A DNA stretch of 64,000 nucleotides, from contig NZ_BQYK01000003.1 in the NCBI RefSeq assembly GCF_023168145.1, forward strand, positions 151,999 to 215,998, read 5' to 3'. Numbering within the stretch: position 1 is the first letter of the stretch; each line of letters begins with the position of its first letter. Shown here piece by piece: positions 1 through 8,684 of this stretch. This DNA is from Sporosarcina sp. NCCP-2222. GTDB taxonomy: Bacteria > Bacillota > Bacilli > Bacillales_A > Planococcaceae. The translations under genes were made by a program, and so were the position numbers. The notes beneath the pieces were generated by a model that did not search any database, was not told the origin of the DNA, and worked only from the letters and a program-made list of their open reading frames with translations.

Positions 1-635
1 AGCGGCGCGACAGTCGGATTTGTCTGTTTGTCGATGATCGTCTGAACCCGGTCTTCCAGCTCCGCTTCGCCAATACCGTAAAACTTCAATACTCTGGATG
101 CGATTACGTCATTCGTTCCCAGCGCGCCAAGCAGAAAAGGGATTGCTTCCTTTTCAAACATTGGTTTCATCTCGTGCGGCGGCCCGGGCAGCAATAGGTA
201 ACGTATACCGTCCTTCTCCATTGCCATACCAGGGGCCATGCCGTGCCTGTTCGGCAATACATGAGACCCATCCAGCACAAGCGCCTGCTTTTTATTGTTT
301 TCCGTCATATGGCGGCCCGTGCGTTTGAAATACGCTTGAATTTCAGTAAGAGCTTCCTCATTGCTGACTAGGGACACACCTAACCTTGCGGCGATTGTTT
401 CTTTTGTTAAGTCATCCTTTGTCGGGCCAAGTCCCCCGGTGAAAATGATCGTATTTGCACGTTGCTGGGCTATGACTATCGCCTCGTCCAACCGCTTTGG
501 ATTGTCGCCTACGACCGTGTGATAATGAATGTCGACTCCAATTTCCGCTAGCTTTTGTGAAATAAAAGCCCCGTTTGTATTTGTAATTTGACCTAGGAGC
601 AATTCAGATCCGACTGCAATAATTTCTGCTTTCAT
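1..635 (-). CDS. cinA: CinA family protein, N-terminal part (cut by window edge)
   Basis: Only the first 211 codons are in the window; the gene continues past position 1. The protein begins [16 protein letters not shown] and carries the molybdopterin-binding-like (MoCF) fold with TGGLGPT at residues 66-72 followed by KDD, characteristic of CinA. Family members are ADP-ribose pyrophosphatase/nicotinamide-nucleotide amidase-type enzymes, called competence-damage inducible because they often sit next to recA. The C-terminal amidohydrolase domain cannot be seen here. The ATG at 635 is preceded by GGGAGCGG, and pgsA ends 17 bp upstream, so the two are probably cotranscribed, as in B. subtilis. Confidence 0.93.
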   Translation of the reverse strand, partial: MKAEIIAVGSELLLGQITNTNGAFISQKLAEIGVDIHYHTVVGDNPKRLDEAIVIAQQRANTIIFTGGLGPTKDDLTKETIAARLGVSLVSNEEALTEIQAYFKRTGRHMTENNKKQALVLDGSHVLPNRHGMAPGMAMEKDGIRYLLLPGPPHEMKPMFEKEAIPFLLGALGTNDVIASRVLKFYGIGEAELEDRVQTIIDKQTNPTVAP

Positions 636-652
636 CACTCATCCGCTCCCAT

Positions 653-1231
653 TTACATCGAATCCAAGAGGACCCGTCTATTTTTATAGAAATAGTCAGC
701 ACCTGACCAAATGGTGAAAACAAGGGCAATATAGAGCATGATTGTTCCAAATGGAACATTGATGGCTTCAAAGAAGATGTTGTTCAGCAAAAGGGATGCG
801 ATCCCGACAAGCTGAGTCGCCGTTTTTATTTTTCCAAGTTGGTTTGCTGCAACTACTTCACCGCCGCCTGCCAAGATTAAACGTAATCCGGTCACGGCAA
901 ATTCACGGCTAATAATGATGATGACAACCCAGGAGGGAGCCAAGCCCATTTCAACAAGAATAATCAAAGCCGCCGAAACAAGCAGCTTGTCTGCAAGAGG
1001 GTCAAGAAATTTCCCCATATTGGTGACCAAATTATGCTTGCGGGCCAGATGCCCGTCAAACCAGTCAGTTGCCGCAGCGATAATAAAGATAAGAGCACCG
1101 ATCAATTGTTCAACAGACAGCTCGGTTCCGCCTACTGCCACATTTCCCATGCCGAAATCGACCAGCATGAATATCATGAAAATCGGGATGAGCACGATTC
1201 GCGCAACAGTAATCTTATTAGGTAAATTCAC
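653..1231 (-). CDS. pgsA: CDP-diacylglycerol--glycerol-3-phosphate 3-phosphatidyltransferase
   Basis: Integral membrane enzyme that makes phosphatidylglycerophosphate, the committed step to phosphatidylglycerol. It has the CDP-alcohol phosphotransferase signature, seen as DWFDGHLAR followed about ten residues later by [10 protein letters not shown], within several hydrophobic helices. I chose the GTG at 1231 (MNLPNK...), which gives 192 aa, close to the B. subtilis 193 aa. It has AGGTGA at a normal distance, whereas the upstream GTG at 1240 is only 3 nt from AAAGGA. It lies between ymfM and cinA as in Bacillus. A hairpin terminator follows ymfM just upstream, so some transcription may be attenuated before pgsA. 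Confidence 0.93.
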   Translation of the reverse strand: MNLPNKITVARIVLIPIFMIFMLVDFGMGNVAVGGTELSVEQLIGALIFIIAAATDWFDGHLARKHNLVTNMGKFLDPLADKLLVSAALIILVEMGLAPSWVVIIIISREFAVTGLRLILAGGGEVVAANQLGKIKTATQLVGIASLLLNNIFFEAINVPFGTIMLYIALVFTIWSGADYFYKNRRVLLDSM

Positions 1232-1270
1232 AGCTCTCACCTGTCCTTTACAACATTTATGTATTGAAAG

Positions 1271-1300
1271 AAAATAGTCATCCGCAAAGATGACTATTTT
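1271..1300 (-). terminator. Intrinsic terminator after ymfM (looks bidirectional)
   Basis: A perfect 12-bp inverted repeat (AAAATAGTCATC / GATGACTATTTT) with a 6-nt loop overlaps the ymfM stop codon. On the minus strand it continues TTTTCTTTC, a reasonable U-tract. Only about 40 nt separate it from the pgsA start. Confidence 0.75.
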
Positions 1301-2187
1301 TATTTCTTGTATTCAATAATGATATTCTGCGTCACACGATCAGAAGGATATTTGAGAAGTTCTCCATTTACATAAATCTCAGTATTGATAGTCCTTCCAA
1401 CCCGGATGCGCACAGATTCTGTATCAGAAACATCTACTTCCAATACTTCGCCCGCTTTTCTAATATCCGCCTTCGGTGTCCGTTCCTGTTGGGCGCTATC
1501 TGTAACTGCAATCCAGGAATCACCGCTTGTCTTAATTTCAAGGTTGAACTTTTCAGCATTCGTCAAGGTATAGGTTGAGGTCTCACCTGCCGTATTCACA
1601 AAGGCGAGTTCCTGTACTACCGTTTCATCAGCGGGCGGTTCTTCGGTCGCCGCTCCATCCTCTTCAGAAGTGCTGTCATTACCTTTTTCTGCATCTCCAT
1701 CCGCTTTGCCAGGCTTGGAGCTATCCTCTACAGGCGGTTTGCTCTCCATCGTGACGCCTGCTCCTGAGTCTGGTTCTACAAACGGTTTCTCCGGTCTCTT
1801 TTGATATAGAGTCCAGATGACGACGATAATAACAAGAATGAATAACGCCACAATAATCTTTGGAGCCATTTCATTAAACCGGTTGCTTGTACGGAAACTG
1901 CGCTTTCTCGACATAGGAGGAGAAGCGACTTGTCCTTCGTCTTCCGGCTTAACATGTGGAGCGGAATCTTTGTAAAGCGCAAGCATTTCATCCGCATCTA
2001 ATCCGACTGCTTCAGCATATTGCTTAATGAAAGCACGGACATAAAAAGATCCTGGCATCATGCTGTAATCTTCATTCTCAATACCGGAAAGGTACCGTTT
2101 CTGAATTTTAGTTAATGATTGCAAGTCATCCAATGAATATCCCTTAGCTGTTCTCGCCTCTTTGAGACGATCACCTAATCCGGTCAC
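1300..2187 (-). CDS. ymfM: RodZ-like membrane protein with N-terminal helix-turn-helix (YmfM)
   Basis: The 295-aa protein has an N-terminal HTH_25/Xre-like domain (about residues 5-70, starting [18 protein letters not shown]). A basic segment precedes one membrane helix at residues 111-128. An acidic, low-complexity linker follows (about 131-200, rich in E, D, P and S), then a C-terminal DUF4115-type beta domain. This is the RodZ architecture: the cytoplasmic HTH links MreB to the envelope during cell-shape control. The GTG start at 2187 has AGGTGA upstream; the overlapping ATG is out of frame. It sits in the conserved ymfK-ymfM-pgsA-cinA order. Confidence 0.88.
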   Translation of the reverse strand: MTGLGDRLKEARTAKGYSLDDLQSLTKIQKRYLSGIENEDYSMMPGSFYVRAFIKQYAEAVGLDADEMLALYKDSAPHVKPEDEGQVASPPMSRKRSFRTSNRFNEMAPKIIVALFILVIIVVIWTLYQKRPEKPFVEPDSGAGVTMESKPPVEDSSKPGKADGDAEKGNDSTSEEDGAATEEPPADETVVQELAFVNTAGETSTYTLTNAEKFNLEIKTSGDSWIAVTDSAQQERTPKADIRKAGEVLEVDVSDTESVRIRVGRTINTEIYVNGELLKYPSDRVTQNIIIEYKK

Positions 2188-2207
2188 TCATATCACCTAC
2201 CTAAACA

Positions 2208-3005
2208 TTAGAAATTAAACATTCCAAATCCGCCCATCGGTCCACTGTCGGACATCATATGGTTCTTTTCCATCATTTCATATGTAATTTCTTGATCTGG
2301 ATCTGTTCGTAATTCGATGATGTAGTCAAAATCCTCCATGTCGTACTCGGAATGTTGTACGAACATGTCAGGATGTTCAACAACCTTGATGGAAGGCATC
2401 CGCATCATCTCTCGGACTAGCTGCATATGTCGTTCATCACCGGATTTTCGGGTTACAATACCGTCTAGGATGAAGATATTATCTTTGGAAAACTCATCCC
2501 CGGCCAAATTGCTGCGTACAGTCTGTTTAATCATAGTAGACGATAAAAATATCCATTTTTTATTCGCACAAACACTGGCCGCCACTACAGATTCCGTTTT
2601 GCCCACGCGCGGCATTCCTCGGATTCCGATTAGCTTATGGCCTTCCTGCTTGAATAATTCAGCCATGAAATCAACGAGAACGCCGAGTTCACTTCGGAGG
2701 AAACGGAACGTCTTACGGTCATCCACATCCCGCTGGATATACCTGCCGTGTCTCACAGCTAAAATGTCACGCAGCTTCGGTTCGCGTATTTTTTTCACTT
2801 GGATCGTTTCCATTGTGGATGCAATCAATTCAAAGCGTTTGATCTGATCATCGTTTTCAGTTCGAACGAGCATTCCACGGTGCCCGCCATCCACTCCGTT
2901 AATCGTTATGATATTGACGCGCAACATCCCTAATAGGGAAGCGATATCGCCGAGAAGTCCTGGCCGGTTAACTTGAATTTCGTATTCCACATACCATTCA
3001 CCCAT
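2208..3005 (-). CDS. ymfK: YmfK-type DUF3388 protein: ACT-like domain plus P-loop
   Basis: Cytosolic 265-aa protein of the YmfK/DUF3388 family, whose function is not established. Residues 5-70 read like an ACT regulatory domain (VNRPGLLGDIASLLGM pattern). The middle has a Walker-A-like loop at residues 130-137 (GMPRVGKT), suggesting nucleotide binding. The C-terminus ends GPMGGFGMFNF. The start ATG at 3005 is preceded by GGAGGG. In B. subtilis a small gene, ymfJ, lies between ymfI and ymfK; here the 131-bp gap carries no ORF with a ribosome-binding site. A possible sigma-A promoter lies in that gap. Confidence 0.85.
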   Translation of the reverse strand: MGEWYVEYEIQVNRPGLLGDIASLLGMLRVNIITINGVDGGHRGMLVRTENDDQIKRFELIASTMETIQVKKIREPKLRDILAVRHGRYIQRDVDDRKTFRFLRSELGVLVDFMAELFKQEGHKLIGIRGMPRVGKTESVVAASVCANKKWIFLSSTMIKQTVRSNLAGDEFSKDNIFILDGIVTRKSGDERHMQLVREMMRMPSIKVVEHPDMFVQHSEYDMEDFDYIIELRTDPDQEITYEMMEKNHMMSDSGPMGGFGMFNF

Positions 3006-3067
3006 TCAACTTCCCTCCATCCTTCATAGCAGCCTTCAATAGGACGCATTAGATGCAACATAGTTCT

Positions 3068-3096
3068 ATCATAGCGGATTCCCAACATGAATTAAA
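3068..3096 (-). promoter_or_regulatory. Candidate sigma-A promoter for ymfK
   Basis: On the minus strand, TTTAAT (3091-3096) and TATGAT (3068-3073) are separated by exactly 17 bp, about 65 bp upstream of the ymfK start. The -10 is good and the -35 poor. Sequence match only. Confidence 0.35.
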
Positions 3097-3136
3097 GCAA
3101 AAATGAAAAGAGGATTCATCCTGCATCTTTCTTCCT

Positions 3137-3862
3137 TTATATGTACCAACCGCCATTTAATTTTAAAATTTCACCTGTCATATAATCGGCTTTGCCGCTG
3201 ATCAGAAAATCTGCCAGATCTGCCACTTGCTCGGGGGTGCCTGTTTGCCGAAGAGGAATCTGGTCGATTACCATTTGCTTCTCTTCTTCTGAAAGGGCGC
3301 CGTTCATCTCGGTTTCAATCCATCCAGGTGCAATGGCATTGACGGTAATACCTGAATAGGCGGCTTCTTTGGCATATGCTTTTACAAAGGCGTGCTGTGC
3401 CCCCTTTACAGCAGAGTACATCACTTCACCTGCTGCTCCAGTATTTCCCCAAATGGACCCAATGAAAACAATATAAGAATGATCAAAACTCCTCAGTTGA
3501 GGAGACAGCAAGCTTATTAAGGCAGCGGGATTTTTAACATGGACATTCCACAGCGCATCCATTTCAGGCAAGGATGTATCAGTCAGCAATTTCATGACGG
3601 TCTGGCCGCTGGAAACGATAACGGCTTGTACATGACCGACCTGCCGAGATAGGATATCTGCTCCGCCATTTTGGGAAAGGTCTGCATGGACCGGAATAAA
3701 TTCACTCTCCGGATACTTGGCTAGAAGTTCCCTTTGAAGAGAAACGACTGCCGATTTGCCTGTATGATAATGCAGAAACAGCGACCAGCCGGAAGATGCG
3801 AGCTTCCGGCTGATCGCCCTGCCGATGCCTCCCGAAGCACCTAAAATGACCGCATGTTTCAT
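3137..3862 (-). CDS. ymfI: SDR-family EF-P 5-aminopentanone reductase (YmfI)
   Basis: Short-chain dehydrogenase/reductase of 241 aa. It has the Rossmann motif GASGGIG at residues 8-14 and a catalytic triad readable as S136, Y149 and K153 (YSAVK). The B. subtilis orthologue YmfI reduces the 5-aminopentanone on elongation factor P to 5-aminopentanol, which activates EF-P for translation of polyproline stretches. The same role is inferred here from position (ymfF-ymfH-ymfI) and family. It could otherwise be a generic FabG-like reductase. The start at 3862 lies 4 bp after the ymfH stop, so the three genes look translationally linked. Confidence 0.85.
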   Translation of the reverse strand: MKHAVILGASGGIGRAISRKLASSGWSLFLHYHTGKSAVVSLQRELLAKYPESEFIPVHADLSQNGGADILSRQVGHVQAVIVSSGQTVMKLLTDTSLPEMDALWNVHVKNPAALISLLSPQLRSFDHSYIVFIGSIWGNTGAAGEVMYSAVKGAQHAFVKAYAKEAAYSGITVNAIAPGWIETEMNGALSEEEKQMVIDQIPLRQTGTPEQVADLADFLISGKADYMTGEILKLNGGWYI

Positions 3863-3866
3863 CGCG

Positions 3867-5168
3867 TCATTTCGCTTGGCCAGCAGGGGTAATTTTAAAA
3901 ACAGTATGGCTCTTTGGATCTGCTATCGTTCCAAATGCCTCTTTCAGGTCGTTTCCATCCAATTGTTCAAGTACCGGCAGGATATCAAATAAATTCATGT
4001 CATTGAAAAGATAATGGGTAAACTGATTGGCAATATATTCAATGGAATTCAACGAGCGCATCAATTGACCGATCCGCTTCTTCCGTGCTCTTTCCAAATC
4101 TTCGTCGCTGATAGACCAATTGCCTGCAGTCGACTGAATTGTCGTTTTGATCAACTGCTCCAGTTCATCCATGTGCTCGGTATCTGAATTAATGACCGCA
4201 AAGCCGAAGCTTTTTTCTAAATTAAATTCATACCCATACGATTCATCGATCCATCCTTCGGCATAAGCTTTCGAATAAAAATCTGACGATCTGCCGAAAA
4301 GGATATCCATTGCTAAACTGACTGCCAGCTCTTGCCGAAGCAATTCGTCGCCAGACAAATTCGTCCGGTCACATTTCATGCCGTAGCTGAATTTCGGTTT
4401 GGTGACGTCCATGTTGATCGTTTTAGCCGGGATGCCGGCCTCGGACGGTTCCTCATGTTTATCACGCACCACTTCTTCCGGTTCAGAAAAAGTTTTAGCG
4501 GATTGATCTTTCTTGACGAATTCGATCATCTCTTCCGGATCGACCGCTCCAATAGCAAAAAAGACCATATTGGACGGATGATAAAATGTTTCGTAGCATT
4601 CATATAAATGATCTGCTGTGATTTTATCGATCGATTCATACGTTCCAAGTATATCTATATGGATCGGATGCTGCTTATACAGGTTTTGAATCGTCCCTAA
4701 ATAGAGGCGCCAGTCTGGATTATCTTCGTACATCGTAATCTCCTGGCCAATGATCCCTTTCTCTTTTTCGACTGTCTGTTCAGTAAAGTATGGCTGCTGA
4801 ACAAAGTCCAACAAGACTTTCGTATTGTCATACAATTTTTCAGTCGTCGAAAATAAATAAGATGTGCGTGTATAGGAAGTGAACGCATTTGCTGAAGCTC
4901 CATTTTCCCCGAACTTCTGAAAAACGTCCCCCTCTTCCTTTTCAAACATCTTATGCTCAAGGAAATGCGCGATTCCATCAGGCACCCGTACCATTTCTTC
5001 TTTACCGCGAGGTACGAATACACTGTCAATCGAACCGTATTTCGTCGTAAAGGTTACATATGTCTTGGAAAAGCCTCTTTTAGGCAGTACGTAGACATCC
5101 AATCCATTTTCCAATTTCTCATGGTAGAGAGTTTCCTGCAAGTTTTCAAATGTAATTTTTTCCATCAT
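3867..5168 (-). CDS. ymfH: M16 zinc peptidase, catalytic subunit type (YmfH)
   Basis: Insulinase/pitrilysin family protein of 433 aa. The inverted zinc motif HxxEH is present as H68-F-L-E71-H72, with the downstream glutamate region ENPDWRLYLG-like segment expected in the family. YmfH-type proteins pair with a non-catalytic M16 partner (YmfF) to form a heterodimeric peptidase. The ATG at 5168 overlaps the ymfF stop by 4 nt (ATGA), supporting coupled synthesis. The natural substrate is not known for this pair. Confidence 0.9.
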   Translation of the reverse strand: MMEKITFENLQETLYHEKLENGLDVYVLPKRGFSKTYVTFTTKYGSIDSVFVPRGKEEMVRVPDGIAHFLEHKMFEKEEGDVFQKFGENGASANAFTSYTRTSYLFSTTEKLYDNTKVLLDFVQQPYFTEQTVEKEKGIIGQEITMYEDNPDWRLYLGTIQNLYKQHPIHIDILGTYESIDKITADHLYECYETFYHPSNMVFFAIGAVDPEEMIEFVKKDQSAKTFSEPEEVVRDKHEEPSEAGIPAKTINMDVTKPKFSYGMKCDRTNLSGDELLRQELAVSLAMDILFGRSSDFYSKAYAEGWIDESYGYEFNLEKSFGFAVINSDTEHMDELEQLIKTTIQSTAGNWSISDEDLERARKKRIGQLMRSLNSIEYIANQFTHYLFNDMNLFDILPVLEQLDGNDLKEAFGTIADPKSHTVFKITPAGQAK

Positions 5169-6436
5169 TCAGTCGCCTCTCTTCCCGATAACAAGTAAAC
5201 CAATTCCATCTTAATATTGGAAGCCATTTTTGTGACATCTTCTTTTGTAACAGTTGCCCATTTGGAAATTAAATTGTCTGCATTAAAATGCTCGTCTAAT
5301 TGTTTATATTGATCAAACACTTCGATTTGTCCTTTTGCGGAATCGAATGAGCTTCGGATGCTATTGGAAAGAAGCGCAACCGTTTGAGTGATTTCTAAAT
5401 CAGAAATTTCCCCATTGCGCATTGCCTCGAGTTGCTCTTCAATTAACTTCACCGCTTTTTCTTCCAGCTCCGCATCAATTCCGGCCAGCACATAAATAAT
5501 CCCATAATGTGCGGCGTAGGCGCTGTTGACGTAGTAAGCCATACTTTCCTTTTCACGTACATTCATAAATAGCTTGCTGTGTGCAAAGCCTCCGAGTACC
5601 CCGTTGGCAACTTGCATTTTAATGAAGTCAGGATGAGTAAAAGTAATCGGTGTCTGATAGCCGACTTGCAATTTCCCTTGCTTCATTTCTTGCTTTTCAC
5701 GTACGTTGCGCACTTCTTTTACATCAGGAGCTGACACTTCCTCGACTGCCCGGTCAATTGTACGGGCTTTTAATCCTATTAAAGAAGATATTTTTTGGAT
5801 CAACTCGTCTTCATTGATATCCCCAACCACATAGATATCGACTTCATCTGACGCAAGCATATCATTGTAAGCGTTTGTAAGTGACTCCGCAGAAATTTGA
5901 TCTACAGCCGATTCATTTCCGTAAGCAGAAATGGAAGCGGGCTGATCAGGTCTCATCAATTCCAGCATCCTTTTTTGTGCATATCTCGTCTTGTCATCAT
6001 AGACTGAGCGGATTCTTTCTTTGACAACACGTTTTTCCCGTTGCACCACGTCTTCAGCGAATGAACCATTTTCAAAATTAGGCTCGAACAGGACAACGCG
6101 CATCAAATTAAGAACCTCTTCAAACACACCCTGCTCCTTCAAATATTCGTCGTTGACGCATTCCGTGTTGACCGACAGGATATGTACGTCTCCCCGCTTC
6201 GATACGTCCGTATAATAGACGGTTCCATAAAGAGTATCGAGTGCTCTTTGGAATTCGCTTTGAGACCGGTACACCGCATTAGAGTCCTGCATGACATTTG
6301 CTAAGACTGCACGGTTTGCGTTTTTATCCACATTTAAATCGGATTTGAACTTAATTGATAAATTGATTGTTTTAAACTGCTTCGTATTTCGGACATACAG
6401 TGTAACGCCTTCTTGCAGAACTGTTTTCCTAAACAT
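5165..6436 (-). CDS. ymfF: M16-family partner protein lacking the zinc motif (YmfF)
   Basis: 423-aa protein with the M16 fold, for example VANGVLGGFAHSKLFMNVRE in the second half. It has no HxxEH zinc-binding motif in the N-terminal half, where the corresponding stretch reads ANRAVLANVMQDSNAVY. It is therefore expected to be the non-catalytic half of the YmfF/YmfH pair, contributing to substrate binding. The start ATG at 6436 has AAGAGGTG upstream. A good promoter candidate lies at 6480-6509, after a strong terminator for the upstream transporter genes, so ymfFHI likely forms its own transcription unit. Confidence 0.9.
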   Translation of the reverse strand: MFRKTVLQEGVTLYVRNTKQFKTINLSIKFKSDLNVDKNANRAVLANVMQDSNAVYRSQSEFQRALDTLYGTVYYTDVSKRGDVHILSVNTECVNDEYLKEQGVFEEVLNLMRVVLFEPNFENGSFAEDVVQREKRVVKERIRSVYDDKTRYAQKRMLELMRPDQPASISAYGNESAVDQISAESLTNAYNDMLASDEVDIYVVGDINEDELIQKISSLIGLKARTIDRAVEEVSAPDVKEVRNVREKQEMKQGKLQVGYQTPITFTHPDFIKMQVANGVLGGFAHSKLFMNVREKESMAYYVNSAYAAHYGIIYVLAGIDAELEEKAVKLIEEQLEAMRNGEISDLEITQTVALLSNSIRSSFDSAKGQIEVFDQYKQLDEHFNADNLISKWATVTKEDVTKMASNIKMELVYLLSGREATE

Positions 6437-6479
6437 ATGAACACCTCTTGTTTTCCTAATATTCCAAGTACCCTATTTC

Positions 6480-6509
6480 ACTATACATTCTTATGATCCT
6501 GCGTTGCAA
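6480..6509 (-). promoter_or_regulatory. Candidate sigma-A promoter for ymfFHI
   Basis: Minus strand TTGCAA (6504-6509), an 18-bp spacer, and TATAGT (6480-6485), located 44 bp upstream of the ymfF ATG and downstream of the nup terminator. Four and five of six consensus matches. Confidence 0.5.
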
Positions 6510-6554
6510 AGTAAACGCATCCTGATTGCATAATGTTAGTGTATCCGAAATACA

Positions 6555-6603
6555 ATAGAAAAACCGTCTGGATGAAGTAGAATCTTTCCAGACGGTTTTC
6601 TAT
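6555..6603 (-). terminator. Intrinsic terminator after nupQ
   Basis: Long inverted repeat (ATAGAAAACCGTCTGGA and its complement, with one extra A on one arm) around a 14-nt loop, with T-runs on both sides. It ends the transporter operon about 65 bp downstream of the nupQ stop and separates it from ymfF. Confidence 0.85.
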
Positions 6604-6667
6604 TTAGCAGCATAATGCCGAAGTGTAGGATGTAAAACTCAAACTTGAGACAGCATATGCATTTTTA

Positions 6668-7633
6668 TTATCTGCTGCCTTTAATATATGGAGTACCGCT
6701 CGCTTTCGGTGCGTTCGCTTTACCGATAAAGCCAGCCAATGCCAAAATTGTAAGAGCATACGGCAAGATCAGGAAGACGACGGATGGAATCTTTTGAATG
6801 AATTCTACGTCGATCGAACCCGCACTGATTGCAAGGGCTTGGGCAAAACCGAAGAATAATGCCGCAGCCATCGCCCCGATTGGATGCCATTTACCAAATA
6901 TCATTGCCGCTAACGCCATGAACCCTTGTCCATTGATCGTCGCGTGGCCGAAATCGCCCGTCATCGTTTGCGAATAAACCGCCCCACCAATACCAGCTAA
7001 TCCACCTGAGATAATAACAGCGACGTAACGGATTTTCGAAACATTGATCCCCATCGTATCAGCCGCCATCGGATGTTCCCCAACAGAGCGGAGACGCAAG
7101 CCGAATGGCGTCTTATAAATGACAAACCAAGCGAGAATTGCTACAGCAATTGCAAGGATGGAAGAACCGTAAACTGATTTGAAGAACATAGGACCGAGAA
7201 CCGGGATATCCTGTAAGAAAGGGATATTAATACGCGGAATCTTTTCTTGAATGAAATCTGTCTGTCCCTTGCCAAAAATCATTTTCACTGTAAATAAAGC
7301 AATCGCGATCCCCAGCATGTTGATCGCCACCCCTGATACAACCTGATCCGCACGGAAGGAGATCGATGCTACTGCGTGCATGAGGGAAAATAATGCCGAA
7401 ACAACCATTGCTACGAGCAAGGCGACCCAAGGTGTCCAACTTCCAAAGGTATCTACAAAAAATAGATTGAACACGATACCGATAAACGCACCCATGACCA
7501 TGAGACCTTCCAAACCGATGTTAACAACACCGGAACGTTCGGAGAATACTCCTCCAATAGCCGTAAAGATCAATGGAGCCGCATATGCGATGGTCGTTGG
7601 AATGATGAAATAGAGAACTTCCAAGAAGCTCAT
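6668..7633 (-). CDS. nupQ: Nucleoside ABC transporter, permease subunit (NupQ-like)
   Basis: Hydrophobic 321-aa protein of the BPD_transp_2/YufQ family, with about eight to ten membrane helices. It includes the family segment RSGVVNIGLEGLMVMGAF near the N-terminus and an EHPMAADTMGI coupling segment in the middle. It forms the membrane channel with NupP, energized by NupO and fed by the BmpA-type lipoprotein. The start is the ATG at 7633 (MSFLEVLYF), with AAAGGAGG at 7641-7648. A longer reading from 7678 would run through the nupP end and has no ribosome-binding site. It starts 1 nt after the nupP stop. Confidence 0.9.
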   Translation of the reverse strand: MSFLEVLYFIIPTTIAYAAPLIFTAIGGVFSERSGVVNIGLEGLMVMGAFIGIVFNLFFVDTFGSWTPWVALLVAMVVSALFSLMHAVASISFRADQVVSGVAINMLGIAIALFTVKMIFGKGQTDFIQEKIPRINIPFLQDIPVLGPMFFKSVYGSSILAIAVAILAWFVIYKTPFGLRLRSVGEHPMAADTMGINVSKIRYVAVIISGGLAGIGGAVYSQTMTGDFGHATINGQGFMALAAMIFGKWHPIGAMAAALFFGFAQALAISAGSIDVEFIQKIPSVVFLILPYALTILALAGFIGKANAPKASGTPYIKGSR

Positions 7634-7634
7634 A

Positions 7635-8684
7635 TCATTTCGCCTCCTTTTTCTTTGCCAACCGTTGTAAACCAACACGGATGATGTAACCCGAGGCTAC
7701 GAAGAAAATGATGAGTGCTATGACTATCGAAACAATCTCCAAAGGAATATTTGCTGCATTCGGCATATTATTCGCACCGTATTTCAAGGAGCCGAATAAG
7801 GATGCGCCGAAAATAACGCCAAGCGGTGAATTTGCACCTAGCAAGGCAACGGCAATTCCGTCAAAACCGATTCCGGTAAATCCGCCTCGGTTTGTCATGT
7901 TTCCAAAAGTACCTAAAGCTTCCATGGCTCCGCCAAGACCTGCGAATGCACCTGATATAACCATCGCAAGAATGATGTTTTTATTGACGTTCATCCCTGC
8001 ATATTGTGACGCATGATCGTTAAAACCAACAGACTTCAACTCATAGCCCGTCTTCGTTTTCTCAAGAATGAACCACGTTACAATGACCATCGCCAGCGCA
8101 ACGAAAATTCCATAATGCAATGTTGAGAAATCAGTTAACTGGGATAAGAAGTCCGAACGCAAGGAAGCGGTCGGTTGAATCTTTTCAGTTTTGTAGCCTC
8201 CGCCGGACACCGCTTTGATTAAGGCGTTGACTGTATGGAGGGCTATGTAGTTCATCATGATCGTTACAATAACTTCATGCACACGTAAAGTAGCTTTTAA
8301 AATTCCGGGAATGAGTCCCCAAAGAGCACCTGCTACAGCTGCTGCGAGCAATGACAATGGCAAATGAATGATCATCGGCAGCTCAAAAGCAGAACCGACA
8401 TACGCTGCAGCGAACCAACCGACCATCAATTGCCCTTCTACCCCGATGTTGAACAAGCCTGTTCGGAAAGCGAACGCCACAGCAAGTCCAGCCAAAATAT
8501 ATGGACTGATTTGACGGATCGTTTCACCGATTGCATACGCATCACCGAAGATACCGTTCCATAAAGCAATATAACCAGCTACTGGATCATAGCCGCTCAC
8601 CAGCATGACGATTGCCCCAACAATAAGGCCTAATATGATCGAAATGACAGGAACGAGTATATTCACAACCTTATTTGACATCAT
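7635..8684 (-). CDS. nupP: Nucleoside ABC transporter, permease subunit (NupP-like)
   Basis: Integral membrane permease of 349 aa from the YufP/BPD_transp_2 family. It has a FRTGLFNIGVEGQLMVG segment and several glycine-rich helices (for example SGAFAGLGGAMEALG). It partners with NupQ. The start is taken as the ATG at 8684, 5 nt after AAGAAGG; the ATG at 8681 is equally possible, while the GTG at 8690 lies too close to the ribosome-binding site. The coding region overlaps the 3' end of nupO by 14 nt, so translation is probably coupled. Confidence 0.9.
   Translation of the reverse strand: MMSNKVVNILVPVISIILGLIVGAIVMLVSGYDPVAGYIALWNGIFGDAYAIGETIRQISPYILAGLAVAFAFRTGLFNIGVEGQLMVGWFAAAYVGSAFELPMIIHLPLSLLAAAVAGALWGLIPGILKATLRVHEVIVTIMMNYIALHTVNALIKAVSGGGYKTEKIQPTASLRSDFLSQLTDFSTLHYGIFVALAMVIVTWFILEKTKTGYELKSVGFNDHASQYAGMNVNKNIILAMVISGAFAGLGGAMEALGTFGNMTNRGGFTGIGFDGIAVALLGANSPLGVIFGASLFGSLKYGANNMPNAANIPLEIVSIVIALIIFFVASGYIIRVGLQRLAKKKEAK

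Noticed and set aside
915-1277. Plus-strand ORF of 120 codons antisense to pgsA
   Set aside because: pgsA has the full family signature on the other strand; the plus frame lacks a start signal and recognisable domain.
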